A stretch of DNA of 64,000 bases from Gammaproteobacteria bacterium (GCA_023228645.1 JALOAT010000001.1:62001-126000); one strand, 5' to 3'. Counted from the stretch's first letter, positions 34,967 through 45,468 are shown. Notes: generated by a model from the letters alone, not told the origin. Numbers and translations are program-made.

Positions 34967-36433
34967 ATGTCTGTGTCTAATCTAGACAAAGCATTTAATA
35001 TTAGTATTCTCTATCTAACACCATTGAATCTAAGAGGCTTAGGATTAATCGATACACTGGATACTTACGATGTAAATGGTGAGTTCAGTGATCGTGGTCT
35101 TTACTCTATTGATTACTTTGGTCCAGTAGGAGATCTACGACGTTCTCGTCGACTTGCATATATTGATATCAAGATGGAGGTTATTCATCCTCTTATCTAT
35201 AAATCCTTAGTAAAACTAAAAGGCTTTTACGAAGATATTATCCTAGGTAAGAAATATGCTATTTGGAATAAACTCACTAAAGACTTCGAACCAGCAGATG
35301 CATTAACTGGTCAAACTGGTTTTAATTTCTTTCTTAATCACTGGATGGATATTGATCTCGTTAGAAATAAGAGTACAGCTAGAAACGAGAGAGTTACTTT
35401 TATTGAGAATAATAAAAGTAAAGCACTTACTAATAAAATCCTAGTTATTCCAGCAGGTATTAGGGACATGACAGTAGGTGCAGATGGTAGACCAGTTAGT
35501 GATGAGATCAATAATATCTACCGTCGATTAATTGGGGTATCAAACACTATTACTGAAGCAGCTATTGAACACAACCCAGAACTCTTTGATAATTCTCGAT
35601 TACGATTACAATTAGTCTTTAATGAGTTATATGAGTATATTACCCAATTACTTAAAGGAAAAAAGAAACTCATTACAGGGAAGCTAACCTCACGTAGAAT
35701 CCATAATGGGACTTCAAACGTTATTAGTGCTTATATCCCTACAGTAAAGCGCTTAGGTGAGCCAGGATCTATCTCAGTTAATAATACCATTGTAGGATTA
35801 CAACAATTCTTAGTCTCTATTGGTCAAACAGCTAAGTATTATATTAAGAATGGTCCATTAAAAGAAGTATTCATCTCTCCTGACCTACCAGCTCGACTCA
35901 TTAACAAAAAGACACTAGAGCAAGAAGAAGTCGATATCTCTATTGAAGCTTATGATTACTGGATGTCAAATGAAGGTCTTGATAGAGTACTCAGTGAATT
36001 TGCTAATGGTAATATCAGACACCAGCCTGTTGAGATTGAAGATCATTATGTCGCTTTGATTTATAAAGGACCTGATAATACTTTTAAAATCTTCTACGAT
36101 ATTAGAGAATTACCTGCTAACTTCTCTAAGAAGTATGTTAGTCCTATTACGCTATTAGAACTCCTATACCTCTCTGTTTATGAGACTTCAGCACAATACC
36201 CAGCCTTCACTACTCGCTATCCCGTATCAGGAGATGGCTCAATCTATCCTTCTTTCTCTTATGTTAAAACAACAGTGAAGTCTGAGAAGAGATATCCTCT
36301 AAATGAAGTATGGCAAAAAGACGATACTCTACCTATTGCTTTTGAGTTCCCTTTACTTAATTCGAGTTTCTACGATACTCTGACTCCACACACTTCGAGG
36401 CTTGCTGGTCTCGGCGCTGATTATGATGGTGAT
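34967..36433 (+). CDS. RNA polymerase beta-prime, N-terminal piece, exon 1 (phiKZ gp180-like)
   Basis: Exon 1 (489 codons) ends in GLGADYDGD, the Mg-binding catalytic loop of beta-prime (NADFDGD in bacteria) with Asp485, Asp487 and Asp489 all present. Translation past this point runs into a stop at 36463, and the expected continuation resumes at 37067 in exon 2, so the coding sequence is join(34967..36433, 37067..37228), 542 residues. It would be the N-terminal half of beta-prime in a split multisubunit phage polymerase; the C-terminal half is not in the window. Position beside the gp181-like gene suggests the virion-packaged enzyme that transcribes early genes. The start follows GAGGTCATAAC. 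Confidence 0.85.
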
Positions 36434-37066
36434 AACGCCTTAGCCCTTATTTATAAGGGATAATTCAAGAAAAGTGTATAACACCTTATCCTAGTAGTAT
36501 GAAAGTCGTTAAAAACTTTTATAACTTATATAGATAATGTCGAAGCTTTTACTAATAAAAATACTCAAAGTAATTTTATTAACCATATACATTTTTCATT
36601 ATTATTCCTTATTTATATTACGTCACCTATTAGTAGAAATACTAATACAATAAACCTCTTTAATTGACGGGAAAAGACTGTTAAAGTCTATCTACCAAGC
36701 TATGCATTGGAAACAACATAGTGGCTGAACTAATCACTCAGGTAAGGTAATAAAGATAGAACTGGTTTAATCCGCAGCGAAGCTCCTAGAGATACTTTCT
36801 ATAAGTATACGGAGTGCGTTCAACGACTAATGAAAGGCGTGTGTTAATTATAACACTAAACCGAGTAAAGTAGCGCCTAGTGGTAGGGTGTGTAGATTGA
36901 GAATGGGTCTACACAGTAAAACCCTTTAAAGCGAAATGGGAGGCACCTGACTGCTATTGTTAGAATAGTAAAAGGTGAAGATATAGTCTGAGCGTCTAGG
37001 GAAAGCCTAGAGTAGTAGTTATCTTAACTACGGGTATAGATTAACGAGCTATACTGAACATAACTG
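36434..37066 (+). ncRNA. Group I intron in RNAP beta-prime gene
   Basis: The 633-base insert splits the catalytic motif. Group I core elements are in order: P AATTGACGGGAAA (36662), Q AATCCGCAGC (36769), R GTTCAACGACTA (36818) and S AAGATATAGTC (36978). R and S pair as P7 (GACTA with TAGTC) and P and Q pair as P4 (CGG with CCG). After S comes CTAGGGAAAGCCTAG, a hairpin identical to the one in the second intron. Predicted 5-prime splice site follows GGTGAT (T at 36433); the intron ends in G at 37066. No ORF for a homing endonuclease lies inside. Exact ends are inferred from reading frame and from the T-before/G-at-end rule. Confidence 0.85.
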
Positions 37067-37228
37067 AGAATGTCATTTAATGCTTTATATACCGATGAAG
37101 CAAAAGAAGAAATACGGAAATTCTTAACTGAACCTAGAGCATATTTAAATACTAATGGTGAATTAAGAATGAGTGCTTCTTTCCCCACTATTGATTTAGT
37201 ACTCTATAACCTAACTTCTAGGAAGTAG
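37067..37228 (+). CDS. RNA polymerase beta-prime, N-terminal piece, exon 2
   Basis: Exon 2 reads RMSFNALYTDEAKEEIRKFL and onward, ending in SFPTIDLVLYNLTSRK and TAG at 37226-37228. It aligns with the region after NADFDGD in bacterial beta-prime (MAVHVPLSLEAQAEA and the PSQDVVLGLYYMT segment), which confirms that this short frame belongs to the gene upstream. The natural end soon after this conserved block fits the split seen in phiKZ-like beta-prime subunits. The beta gene starts 8 bases later, with AGGAAG near the stop codon serving as its ribosome site. Confidence 0.8.
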   Translation, partial: RMSFNALYTDEAKEEIRKFLTEPRAYLNTNGELRMSASFPTIDLVLYNLTSRK

Positions 37229-37236
37229 AAAAAGAA

Positions 37237-40200
37237 ATGTTAATTTACGATACTTATTATAAACGCAGAGCTTCTTTTCGATTAGGTCAGATTGCTTCTC
37301 CTAGGAAAAATCCTTTAGAGACGATGGAAATGCCTAAAGGTTCCGTTTACCATTACTTAGGTGAAAGTGCTACACAAGTAGGTCCACCTGAAGATCTCTA
37401 CATCTATCGAGCAGTTAGTGATCCTATTCAAATGAATGTGGTCTCTAGTTATAGTACTGATTTTGAATGGAGAGGTAATCCTACTGTATTAGGTAGGAAT
37501 ATTCAATCTGATATTGCTAAGTACTTACGACTGCATCGACGCTATCGTCGTTTCCCTGAAGTCAGTAAGATCAAAGGTACACCTCATATTCAGTTACTTA
37601 TTAACTACGCTAACATTAATAAGAGTTATCGATATATCCAAAATCGATACTCTAGTTATAATGCTTGGTATAATAAGTTTGCTAGTGTATTAAGTAATGT
37701 TAATGAAGTAGCTACTAAGACTAATAGACAACAGTTCTTAATCTTTAGTTTACCTGAATTTATTCCTAGTGCTTCGCATCTACTCATAGCAGAAGGTCAA
37801 GCTGTTATTACAGGTAACTTATTAAATAGCTTTAGCTCTAATGAAAGTAGAGTTATTTTAGAGTTGTGGAAGTGGTTAAGTGAAGCTAGAACTAATTCAT
37901 TGTTTAATCTGATTAGTCCTCAGAACTACGATAAAGTCAACATCATCTTCCAGGACATGGGAGTATGGGTGGGTTATCGGTTAGATTCATTAAATAACTT
38001 TAGACTCCCTAGTAAGGAAGAATTAAAAGCTTATGAAGATGATCCTACTGGTAAAGTTGAGCCTAATACTAAAGGTATTCTACCTGACTTATTAAAACGT
38101 ACTTTCTTACGTGGATTAACTACTGTTACTAAGTTTAGGAATGGGGAGTTAATTGAAGAAGAAGAAGAACAAGATGTACTTGATGATGAGTTAGATGAAG
38201 AAGAAGATATTCAAGTACTCGATAAGGATGCTTCAGGTAATGCCGTTGTCTCTAGTCTGAAAAACATTAAAAAGAGTTTAGATGAAGCTGAAGCTTCTCG
38301 TGCTGAAAAAGAAGTCTTATCTCGTATTCAATCTATCGAACGAGAGTTAGAAAAAAGAAATGAGGCGAGTGACTTTATCAGTACTATCGATGGTATTGAT
38401 TTAGAAGAGTTTAGTAATCTCATTGATGAGGATCTTAGTGCTTTAGATAAAATCAATGAGAGATTGGTTTTAAATAAAGAAGTGGTGGGTCATTCTACGG
38501 TAGGTACTGGTTTAGGTGAACTAACTGAAAGAAATAAGAACCTACCTAATACCTTTGAAGATGGGTTAATGCGTATTGCTACAGACTATGCTGAAGCTGG
38601 TTTGTTATCTGCTACGGATTACCAACGCTTTGTTAGGCATAGTGAAGCTTATAAGTCAATTAAGATGCCTAATGGACAGACATTAGAAGAGTATATTCAG
38701 ATCGATAAGAAAGACTTAGAGATCGATTATAATAAACCCGTTCCTTCTGTTGATACTGTTAATGATCCTAGCTTGATTGGTTCTACAATGGTAGAGTTTA
38801 ACCGTAAGTATAATACGGAGCTTCTCTATAAAGACATTGCTAGGATGGTTCTAAATATGCAGTTCGGTGGCGTAGCTGTCACTAACATGAATATCTACAA
38901 GCAAGAAACTGTCTTAGGTAGTAATTACGTTTATGAAGTTAGGTTAGTTCCCGTAGATGGAGAGCCTGGTACGGTTCGCTTTACGATTCCAGAAGTATCT
39001 AAAGACGGTACATTTAGAATCAATGGTGTGAAGTATCGGTTTAGAACTCAGCAAGCGGCTCAATTACCTATTAAGAAAACAGCTCCGTATCAAGTAGCAT
39101 TAACAAGTTACTACGGGAAGCTCTTTATTAATCGAACACAAAGAAAGGTTAATGATTACGGTAGTTGGATTACTCGCTACATTAAAATGGAAGCATTAGA
39201 AGGGACAACAGATAAGATTCGTGATGTAGAGACCTTTCCTACTTTCAAAGCTAATGTTAAGCGTCCTAGAATCTTTACTATCTTAGCTCAGACTTTTAAA
39301 CAGTTCTCTGTTAAAGTAGATGCATTATCAGAAAGACTTTCTTTTGTTTTAGATGAAGACATCTTAAAAGAGAAAGACCCTACTACTTATAATGCTCTTG
39401 TAGATGAAGGGTTTATTCCTTGTGGTATTGTAGGTAATGATTTCTTAGTTGTTAATATTAACAATGAATTCTTTATCAATCGAAAAGAAGGTAAAGAGGA
39501 CATTGGTACTATTGAAACTATTTTAGACTTAGATATTCGAAAAGCACCTATCGAATATATTGAAGCAGGCATTAGTGGTAAAGACATCCCTGTTGGTTTC
39601 ATGTTAGGTTTAGAGATGGGTTTAGAGCAACTCATTGTCTTACTTCAACCTAGGATTCGACGTGTTCCTAAAGGTCAGTCTGTTAAACTTGAAGATGATG
39701 AGTATCGTTTAATTTTTGAAGATGAAACATTAGTCTTTAATAAAAACGATAAGACGGCTACTTTACTCTTAGCTGGCTTTACTAAGTTTCACCGTAGCCT
39801 ACGCCTTTATACAGTTAATGATTTCAATAGTGTTGCTGCTTATATTAACGTATTAGAAGAACATGGGATGACTTCCCGTATTGCTGCAAGTATTGATACG
39901 CTTAATAAACTCTTTATTGACCCTATCATTAGAGAGTTATTAGTAGATATGAATGAACCTACTCATTTTAGAGGCTTGCTACTGCGTTGTGCTGAGCTAT
40001 TGGTGGATGATTATGTCCCTGATGTAAAAGACCGTGTACGGGGCTATGAGAGGTTTGCAGGGGCTGTTTATAGTGAGCTAATCAAAGCTTATCGTGCTCA
40101 TCAGTTTAAACCTTCTCGTTTTAAGCAACCTATTGATATGGCTCCCTTTACTGTATTCAATAACATCAGTACTGATCCAGCTAAACTCTTAGTTCACGAT

Positions 40201-40494
40201 ATCAATCCAGTAGAAGACGCTAAGCAAATTGATGCTTTGTCTTATACAGGTTCAGGTGGTCGTAGTAGTCGTTCTATGACTAAAGAGACGCGTCTTTATA
40301 CTGATAAGGATCAAGGTCTAGTTTCTGAATCTACGGTTGATTCTGCTAAAGTAGCTATTAATAACTACAGTTCAGCAAAGCCTAAGTTAACTAGTGTACG
40401 TGGTACTTATGAGCAATTCAATTTAGAAGAAGATGGTGTAGGTAGCTTAATTAGTACTGCTGCCTCATTATCTCCTTACGTGCTGTACGATGAT
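37237..40494 (+). CDS. RNA polymerase beta subunit, exon 1 (phiKZ gp178-like)
   Basis: Exon 1 encodes 1086 residues and ends SPYVLYDD, the start of the beta active-site motif ([22 protein letters not shown] in bacteria). Features along the way include an acidic, low-complexity region (EEEEEQDVLDDELDEEEDIQ, about residue 310), a coiled coil (about 345-380) and a beta-rich core with VRFTIPEVSKDGTFRINGVKYRF, matching the RpoB segment FINGxERVIVSQ. Translation meets TAA directly after YDD; the coding sequence is join(37237..40494, 40865..41998), 1463 residues. It lacks a clamp-type C-terminus, which the gene at 16786 may supply. Confidence 0.85.
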
Positions 40495-40864
40495 TAACAA
40501 TTAAATAATATTTGTATATTGTTTAACTAGTCCACTTAGTTAGTAATAACTAATGTGAATGCTTCTTAATTGCTGGGAAAGGCTTAGAGCTAAAGTAACC
40601 ACTGCGAGACGAAAGTCAAAGCCAAGGTTTGAAAATACTTTAGATTGCTCAATCAGCAGCGGAGATTCTACGTCTTATTATTTATAGTAAGATATGAATA
40701 GCGTTCAACGATCAATCCCTTATCAGGATGTAGGTCACAAGTGTGATCCAAACAGAAGCCTTCCTAATCACTAGGAAGAAGATATGATCTAGACATCTAG
40801 GGAAAGCCTAGAGCTGCAAGTAAAGTTGCGGGTTAGTCCTAACGAGACTAATTGAATACAATCG
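40495..40864 (+). ncRNA. Group I intron in RNAP beta gene
   Basis: This 370-base insert has P AATTGCTGGGAAA (40568), Q AATCAGCAGC (40651), R GTTCAACGATCA (40703) and S AAGATATGATC (40779). Relative to the first intron P7 has changed on both sides (GATCA with TGATC) and P4 is GCTG with CAGC, so the pairings covary. The hairpin CTAGGGAAAGCCTAG follows S in both. The predicted 5-prime site follows GATGAT and the intron ends in G at 40864, in phase 0 as in the other intron. No endonuclease ORF is present. Confidence 0.85.
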
Positions 40865-41998
40865 GGAAAAAGGGTCTCCTTTATCGGGGTCCAGCACGGT
40901 CATGGAATTGCATGTACAGGGTATACTGCTCCTGTAGTTAGGACAGGTAAAGAAGCTAGCTTAGCTCAACAAACTAGTGAAGTGTTTGCTAAAGCTGCTG
41001 AACAAGACGGTGAAGTTATCTCTGTTAAACCAGAAGGTATTATTGTTCGCTACGCAGATGGTAGTGAAGAAGGCTATCCTTGTGGGAAAGTCTTTGGTAA
41101 TAGTGCTTCATTATCTTTTCCTTTTAACATTGTAAGTAATGTTAGTAAAGGAGAGGTATTTAAAGCAGGAGATATTCTCACGTATAATACGGAGTTCTTC
41201 ACTAAAGATACATTAGCTAGAAATACTGTTGTCTGGAAGAATGCTGTGCAAGTAAACGTAGCTTTAGTTGAAGTACCTTCTACTTATGAAGATGCTTCAG
41301 CCATTACTCAACGCTTAGCTAGTAAACTTACTTCTAAGATCTCAGAACCTATTAACATCACTGTTCGGTTTAACCAAGCTATTCATGACTTAGTTAAAGT
41401 AGGTGATAAAGTTAAAGCTGATGACCATCTTTGTGTTATTGAAGATGAAGTTACAGCAGGTAGTGATCTTTTCGATCAGGACTCCTTAGATAACTTACGC
41501 ATTCTGCGCTCTCAAACACCTCGTGCTAAAGTCGATGGTGTTGTAGATAAGATCGAGGTCTTCTATAATGGCGAGCTTGAGGAGATGTCAGAATCATTAG
41601 CTGAAGTAGCGATGGCTGCTGATAAACGTTTAGCTAAAGAGTTATCTTCAGTAGGTAAGAAGCCCATGACAGGTTCTACCTTAGGAGAGAGCTATCGTAT
41701 TGAGGGTAATGTTTTACAGTTAGATGAACTTGTTATTCGTGTTCATGTTACTGAAGACAAAGGGATGGGTAATGGTGATAAAGCCGTATTTGCTAACCAG
41801 TTAAAAACTATTATCTCTGAAGTATTACCTGATCCTGTTCAAACAGAATCTGGCGTAGAGGTAGATGCTTTATTTGGTATTAAGTCAGTCGGTAACCGTA
41901 TCGTTAACTCACCTTACGATATTGGTATTGATGCTAGACTCATGACTAAAGCAACTGAGCGAGCTATTGCTGCTTATACCACTCCTATTAAAGGTTGA
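40865..41998 (+). CDS. RNA polymerase beta subunit, exon 2
   Basis: Exon 2 resumes with GKRVSFIGVQHGHGIACTGY, which with the preceding YDD reproduces the bacterial [19 protein letters not shown] motif, and continues without a stop to 41998. The second beta signature is seen near the end, in VTEDKGMGNGDKAVFANQLK, matching GDKMAGRHGNKG. A frame opening at GTG 40982 is only part of this exon. The C-terminus stops at AIAAYTTPIKG, short of the RpoB clamp segment. A terminator follows at 42012. Confidence 0.85.
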   Translation, partial: GKRVSFIGVQHGHGIACTGYTAPVVRTGKEASLAQQTSEVFAKAAEQDGEVISVKPEGIIVRYADGSEEGYPCGKVFGNSASLSFPFNIVSNVSKGEVFKAGDILTYNTEFFTKDTLARNTVVWKNAVQVNVALVEVPSTYEDASAITQRLASKLTSKISEPINITVRFNQAIHDLVKVGDKVKADDHLCVIEDEVTAGSDLFDQDSLDNLRILRSQTPRAKVDGVVDKIEVFYNGELEEMSESLAEVAMAADKRLAKELSSVGKKPMTGSTLGESYRIEGNVLQLDELVIRVHVTEDKGMGNGDKAVFANQLKTIISEVLPDPVQTESGVEVDALFGIKSVGNRIVNSPYDIGIDARLMTKATERAIAAYTTPIKG

Positions 41999-42011
41999 TA
42001 TTAATTATAGT

Positions 42012-42043
42012 AGAAAGAGGTTCCTTTTATCAGGAGTCTCTTT
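42012..42043 (+). terminator. Rho-independent terminator
   Basis: GAAAGAG and TTCCT pair with AGGAG and CTCTTTC around TTTATC, followed by TTTTTTTTTT. It ends the RNAP transcript. Confidence 0.8.
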
Positions 42044-42139
42044 CTTTTTTTTTTAAGCCTTTAGAGGGTTTAGGTTAAATAAGTCTTTTAAACCTATGAG
42101 ATAATATAAACAGTCCCTTAGCTTAAGGATATTTTTAAA

Positions 42140-42352
42140 ATGAAGAAAGTAGATAGAGAACACACCACTCTCCAAACATTATCAACAGCTGTTGAATTTG
42201 GATTAGGTGTAGCTCAAGAAGTTTTAACAGGTAGTGACTTAGGTTCTTTCTTAAGTAAGAATGGTCGCACTAACCTAGCCCAACAAATGTTAACTGATAT
42301 TCAAACTAAATTTAATAAAGAATTAGGAGCTGCTCAATATGCTAAGCGATAA
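42140..42352 (+). CDS. Small helical protein, probable virion or assembly factor
   Basis: The 70-residue protein is helical and mildly acidic (LQTLSTAVEFGLGVAQEVLT; LAQQMLTDIQTKFNKELGAA). Its last codons overlap the start of the next gene by 14 bases, so the two are translationally coupled. It is first in the head-gene run ending at the prohead protease, which hints at a scaffold or head role. No family recognised. Confidence 0.6.
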   Translation: MKKVDREHTTLQTLSTAVEFGLGVAQEVLTGSDLGSFLSKNGRTNLAQQMLTDIQTKFNKELGAAQYAKR

Positions 42353-43811
42353 AATTGTTAAAGCTAGTATTCCACTTACAGCTCTTTGGACTGAAAATGA
42401 TTTAGTAGCCACTGCATACGAAGGCTCTCCATTAGCTTTACTAATTCATCATCAATTAGAAAAGAATATTCAAAGTAATGTTTTTTATGCTTCAAATAAA
42501 GACTTTGGTAATTCTGATTTAGAAACTCGTTTAACGACTATTGCTAATAATCTAGCTAACATCGGTTCTCTCAATGGTGTTGAGTCTGTAACGGGTATTG
42601 ATACTAACCAAGTCTTAGATACGCATATTAGTGCTGCTGCTGGTAAGATTAAACAACATATCAGTATTATTAAAAACGTCGTTAAACCTGCTGTTATGGA
42701 TTTAATTGAACGTATTAATGCTGCTTTAAAATCCGTTACTAATGAATCGATCTTAGATGTAGAGATTATTCAGTTTGAAGTCCCTAAGAGTTTTTCTAAT
42801 AACTTCTTTGTAGCACCTCTTGGTAAGTACCAAGATAAGGATAATGCAATTCCTTATAAGTTAGTTGGTTTACCTAATTTAGACTGGACTACTTTAGTTG
42901 AGAAATTAGCGATTGGTGATTCTGAAGTTGATGACGAAAACTTAAGCTTTATTCTGTCTGCTGGTAAAGAAAACATCCAGCAACTATTTGATTCTGTTTT
43001 TGGTAATGGACAATCTCCAGTTAAAACTAATAAGAATATTGGTGATTTCTTAAAAGATAGTAAGTTTAACACCCAATACAACTTAGCGATGTATCTGTGG
43101 GCTAATAACTTTTTTGATAATCCAGTAGAAGGCACTAATGCTACCTTAATTGATTACAATAATCAATTAGCAGCTATTCGTGAAATGGCAGGTGCTAATT
43201 TACAGCGATTAGTACAAGTACATCAAAGTAACTTAGAAAGTAAAGTCTTAGTTAAAAGCTTTGGTGATGGTTATGTTGAAGTCTATTCCAACGTATATGA
43301 AGACTTTTTAGAAAATGGTGGAGTGCCAGAAGCATTACTGGGTCTGATCTACTCTGATAGCAAGTCTTATACGTACGATAATATCATTGCTCGTACTGCT
43401 GAATTAGAGCGTATTTGGAATACTCAAGTCGGTAGTCTTAAGCTCAATGAAAAAGCTCGTCGGGCTAACTTTATTTATCGTATTGCTCTAGCTTCGTTTC
43501 ATGAACAGATGTTAGAGGAGCAAGACGGACAAGCAGGACTGGATAATAACATCCTCTCTATTTTAGAGAAAGCACGTAATATTCTAGACGCTCTTCGTCC
43601 TGAAGAACTCAATAATATCACTGAAGTCTCTTTACTGTTAGAGTGTAGAGCGCGTTTTCCTAACACGGCTTCTGAGCAATTCTTACGAGATATTGTTGAT
43701 GTAGTGGCTGATTGTCCTGATACTGATGTAGAAGAAGCTGCTGCTGTAGCTACTCTGCGTTATATTACGACTTGGATCTCAAACCAACTCTCAGTTAAAT
43801 ACGCACGTTAA
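42339..43811 (+). CDS. Probable head protein (phiKZ gp177 position)
   Basis: The 490-residue protein has no membrane or signal segment. It alternates helical and beta stretches, with LETRLTTIANNLANIGSLNG near residue 70 and a long helix VDVVADCPDTDVEEAAAVATLRYITTWIS at the end. It is coupled to the small gene before it and followed after 14 bases by the gene at 43826. In phiKZ-like genomes the genes between the beta subunit and the prohead protease encode head proteins, some of them cut by the protease. The assignment is positional. Confidence 0.5.
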   Translation: MLSDKIVKASIPLTALWTENDLVATAYEGSPLALLIHHQLEKNIQSNVFYASNKDFGNSDLETRLTTIANNLANIGSLNGVESVTGIDTNQVLDTHISAAAGKIKQHISIIKNVVKPAVMDLIERINAALKSVTNESILDVEIIQFEVPKSFSNNFFVAPLGKYQDKDNAIPYKLVGLPNLDWTTLVEKLAIGDSEVDDENLSFILSAGKENIQQLFDSVFGNGQSPVKTNKNIGDFLKDSKFNTQYNLAMYLWANNFFDNPVEGTNATLIDYNNQLAAIREMAGANLQRLVQVHQSNLESKVLVKSFGDGYVEVYSNVYEDFLENGGVPEALLGLIYSDSKSYTYDNIIARTAELERIWNTQVGSLKLNEKARRANFIYRIALASFHEQMLEEQDGQAGLDNNILSILEKARNILDALRPEELNNITEVSLLLECRARFPNTASEQFLRDIVDVVADCPDTDVEEAAAVATLRYITTWISNQLSVKYAR

Positions 43812-43825
43812 TAAAAAAGCTAATT

Positions 43826-44548
43826 ATGGATATTTCTACTTTAAAAAGAGATCCAGCATTAGTAACCAGTAAACTCATCAGTAGTGGCGATCAATACTTA
43901 GCCAAAGAAAGAATTAAGATCATGATTCCTGCTTTCTATGAAGCAAAGCAATTAATGACTTATGGTACAGAAACGTACTTTCTTGGTTTTTATTGTATCA
44001 TCACTGCTGATGGTCATTATGCTATTGACATTGCTCCGACTATGATTCAAACTGAACCTAGTCAAATCACCCGTGTAGATATTGATGATATGGAATATAT
44101 TGTCATGATCTATGATAAAGGTGATGCAGTTATTGCTAATGATAACGTTGTAAAAAACGAAGCTATTGGTTACGCTGTCTTTAACGAGATTCTCTCTAAA
44201 GGGTTATTCCCTTGGTGGATGACTTATGAAGATGCTGCTAAAGTATTTTCTAAAATGCGAGAATTCACAGGCTCTTCTGTAGGCGATAACCGAGTACTTT
44301 ATGAAGTTATTATCTCTACATTAGCGCGAGATCCTGATAATAAATCATTACAATATCGACAAGGCTTTAGTAATAAAGCAGAACTAATTTCTAGACCTCC
44401 TTCTTGGGCACCGTTACGAAGCGTTCAGTACTCAGCTACTAACACCGTAGCTAAAATATCAGGTAGTTATTTTGAGGAAGGTGTTATTAGTGCTATTAAT
44501 GACCCTACTGATCGAATCGAGCGTGGTGAGAAAATCCTAAGACTTTAA
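43826..44548 (+). CDS. Probable head or assembly protein (phiKZ gp176 position)
   Basis: The 240-residue protein is mixed alpha/beta (YFLGFYCIITADGHYAIDIA; GYAVFNEILSKGLFPWWMTY), with no membrane segment. It lies between the head-protein candidate at 42339 and the prohead protease, 19 bases before the latter, and is surely co-transcribed with both. The function is not recognised; virion location is suggested by context. Confidence 0.5.
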   Translation: MDISTLKRDPALVTSKLISSGDQYLAKERIKIMIPAFYEAKQLMTYGTETYFLGFYCIITADGHYAIDIAPTMIQTEPSQITRVDIDDMEYIVMIYDKGDAVIANDNVVKNEAIGYAVFNEILSKGLFPWWMTYEDAAKVFSKMREFTGSSVGDNRVLYEVIISTLARDPDNKSLQYRQGFSNKAELISRPPSWAPLRSVQYSATNTVAKISGSYFEEGVISAINDPTDRIERGEKILRL

Positions 44549-44567
44549 CTAAGAGAAAAAAATAAAC

Positions 44568-45383
44568 ATGCTTAATTCGATTGTGTTTGAATGCACAGCT
44601 ATGAGAGGGCTAAATAAGAAAGGCATTATTCCAGCAATGGATGAGTACGGCTATAGAAAAGTCGTACTCGGTGCTTTAAATGTATTTAGTCGTAAAGGTG
44701 AATACTACGCTTTAGAAGGTGCTGAAGATCTATTTAAGAATAGTTCTATCTTCATGAGGAAAGTAGAAGGCGAAGCATTACGAGGAGAGTTAGGTCATCC
44801 TATTCCTACTCCTGGTATGTCTGAGGAACAATTCTCTATTCGTATTCGTCAGGTCATTGAACCTCGTATCTGTTTACATATTCGTCGTGTCTGGTTAGAT
44901 CACACTAATGTAAAAGACGATATGGGTAGGACTGTCATTGCTATTATGGGTGAAGTCGCTCCTAGTGGTGAATTGGGTCATATCCTAGAGAAAGCGTTTA
45001 ATAATCCTTATGAGAACGTGGCTTTCTCTATTCGTTGTTTCTCTGATGTAGACCGCTCCTTTGGCGGAGCTGTTACTCGTAAGATGCGAGAGATTGTGAC
45101 TTGGGATTATGTATCTGAACCTGGAATTAAAGTAGCAGATAAATATTACAGTCCTTCTCTAGAAAATAACGATATTATCCTACCTAAAAAGCAAGAGATT
45201 TTAAGAGCTGATACAGTAGATAACCTGATCAATCGAAAATACTCTAGAAGTTTCTTAAGGAAAGTAAGTGAAAATAAAGATCTTACTTATTCTGAAGAAT
45301 CTGTATTTTTAACAACTGATGAGTTATTTACTAGCTTAGGTTGGAATAATGTAGAGAAACCACCCGCTTTCCATAATTGGTAA
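44568..45383 (+). CDS. Prohead maturation protease (phiKZ gp175-like)
   Basis: The 271-residue protein has signatures of T4 gp21/herpes-type prohead proteases: a VEGEALRGELGHPIPTPGMS segment holding the likely catalytic His77, and PYENVAFSIRCFSDVDRSFG with a Ser (155 or 160) in the usual SxR-like context. In phiKZ the corresponding gene product (gp175) was shown to process several head proteins after S-x-E-type sites. It would cleave scaffold and internal head proteins before DNA packaging. The gene ends the head run and a terminator follows. The catalytic serine is chosen by analogy. Confidence 0.75.
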   Translation: MLNSIVFECTAMRGLNKKGIIPAMDEYGYRKVVLGALNVFSRKGEYYALEGAEDLFKNSSIFMRKVEGEALRGELGHPIPTPGMSEEQFSIRIRQVIEPRICLHIRRVWLDHTNVKDDMGRTVIAIMGEVAPSGELGHILEKAFNNPYENVAFSIRCFSDVDRSFGGAVTRKMREIVTWDYVSEPGIKVADKYYSPSLENNDIILPKKQEILRADTVDNLINRKYSRSFLRKVSENKDLTYSEESVFLTTDELFTSLGWNNVEKPPAFHNW

Positions 45384-45390
45384 TTTAACA

Positions 45391-45426
45391 GCATAAATGG
45401 GAGTCTTAAATGACTCCTATTTATGA
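45391..45426 (+). terminator. Terminator, GCATAAATA family
   Basis: GCATAAATGGGAGTC pairs with GACTCCTATTTATGAC over TTAAAT, followed by TTTTTTTTAT. It ends the head-gene run. Confidence 0.8.
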
Positions 45427-45468
45427 CGTCTTTTTTTTATATCTTAACTAGAATTAACGCTTAAGTAA

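Noticed and set aside
36434..37066. A homing endonuclease gene in the first intron
   Set aside because: No open frame of useful length and no LAGLIDADG, GIY-YIG or HNH motif was seen in the intron or in the second one.
40982..41998. Separate gene starting at GTG 40982
   Set aside because: The frame is open and homologous to RNAP beta upstream of that GTG, back to the intron end at 40864, so it is exon 2 and not an independent gene.
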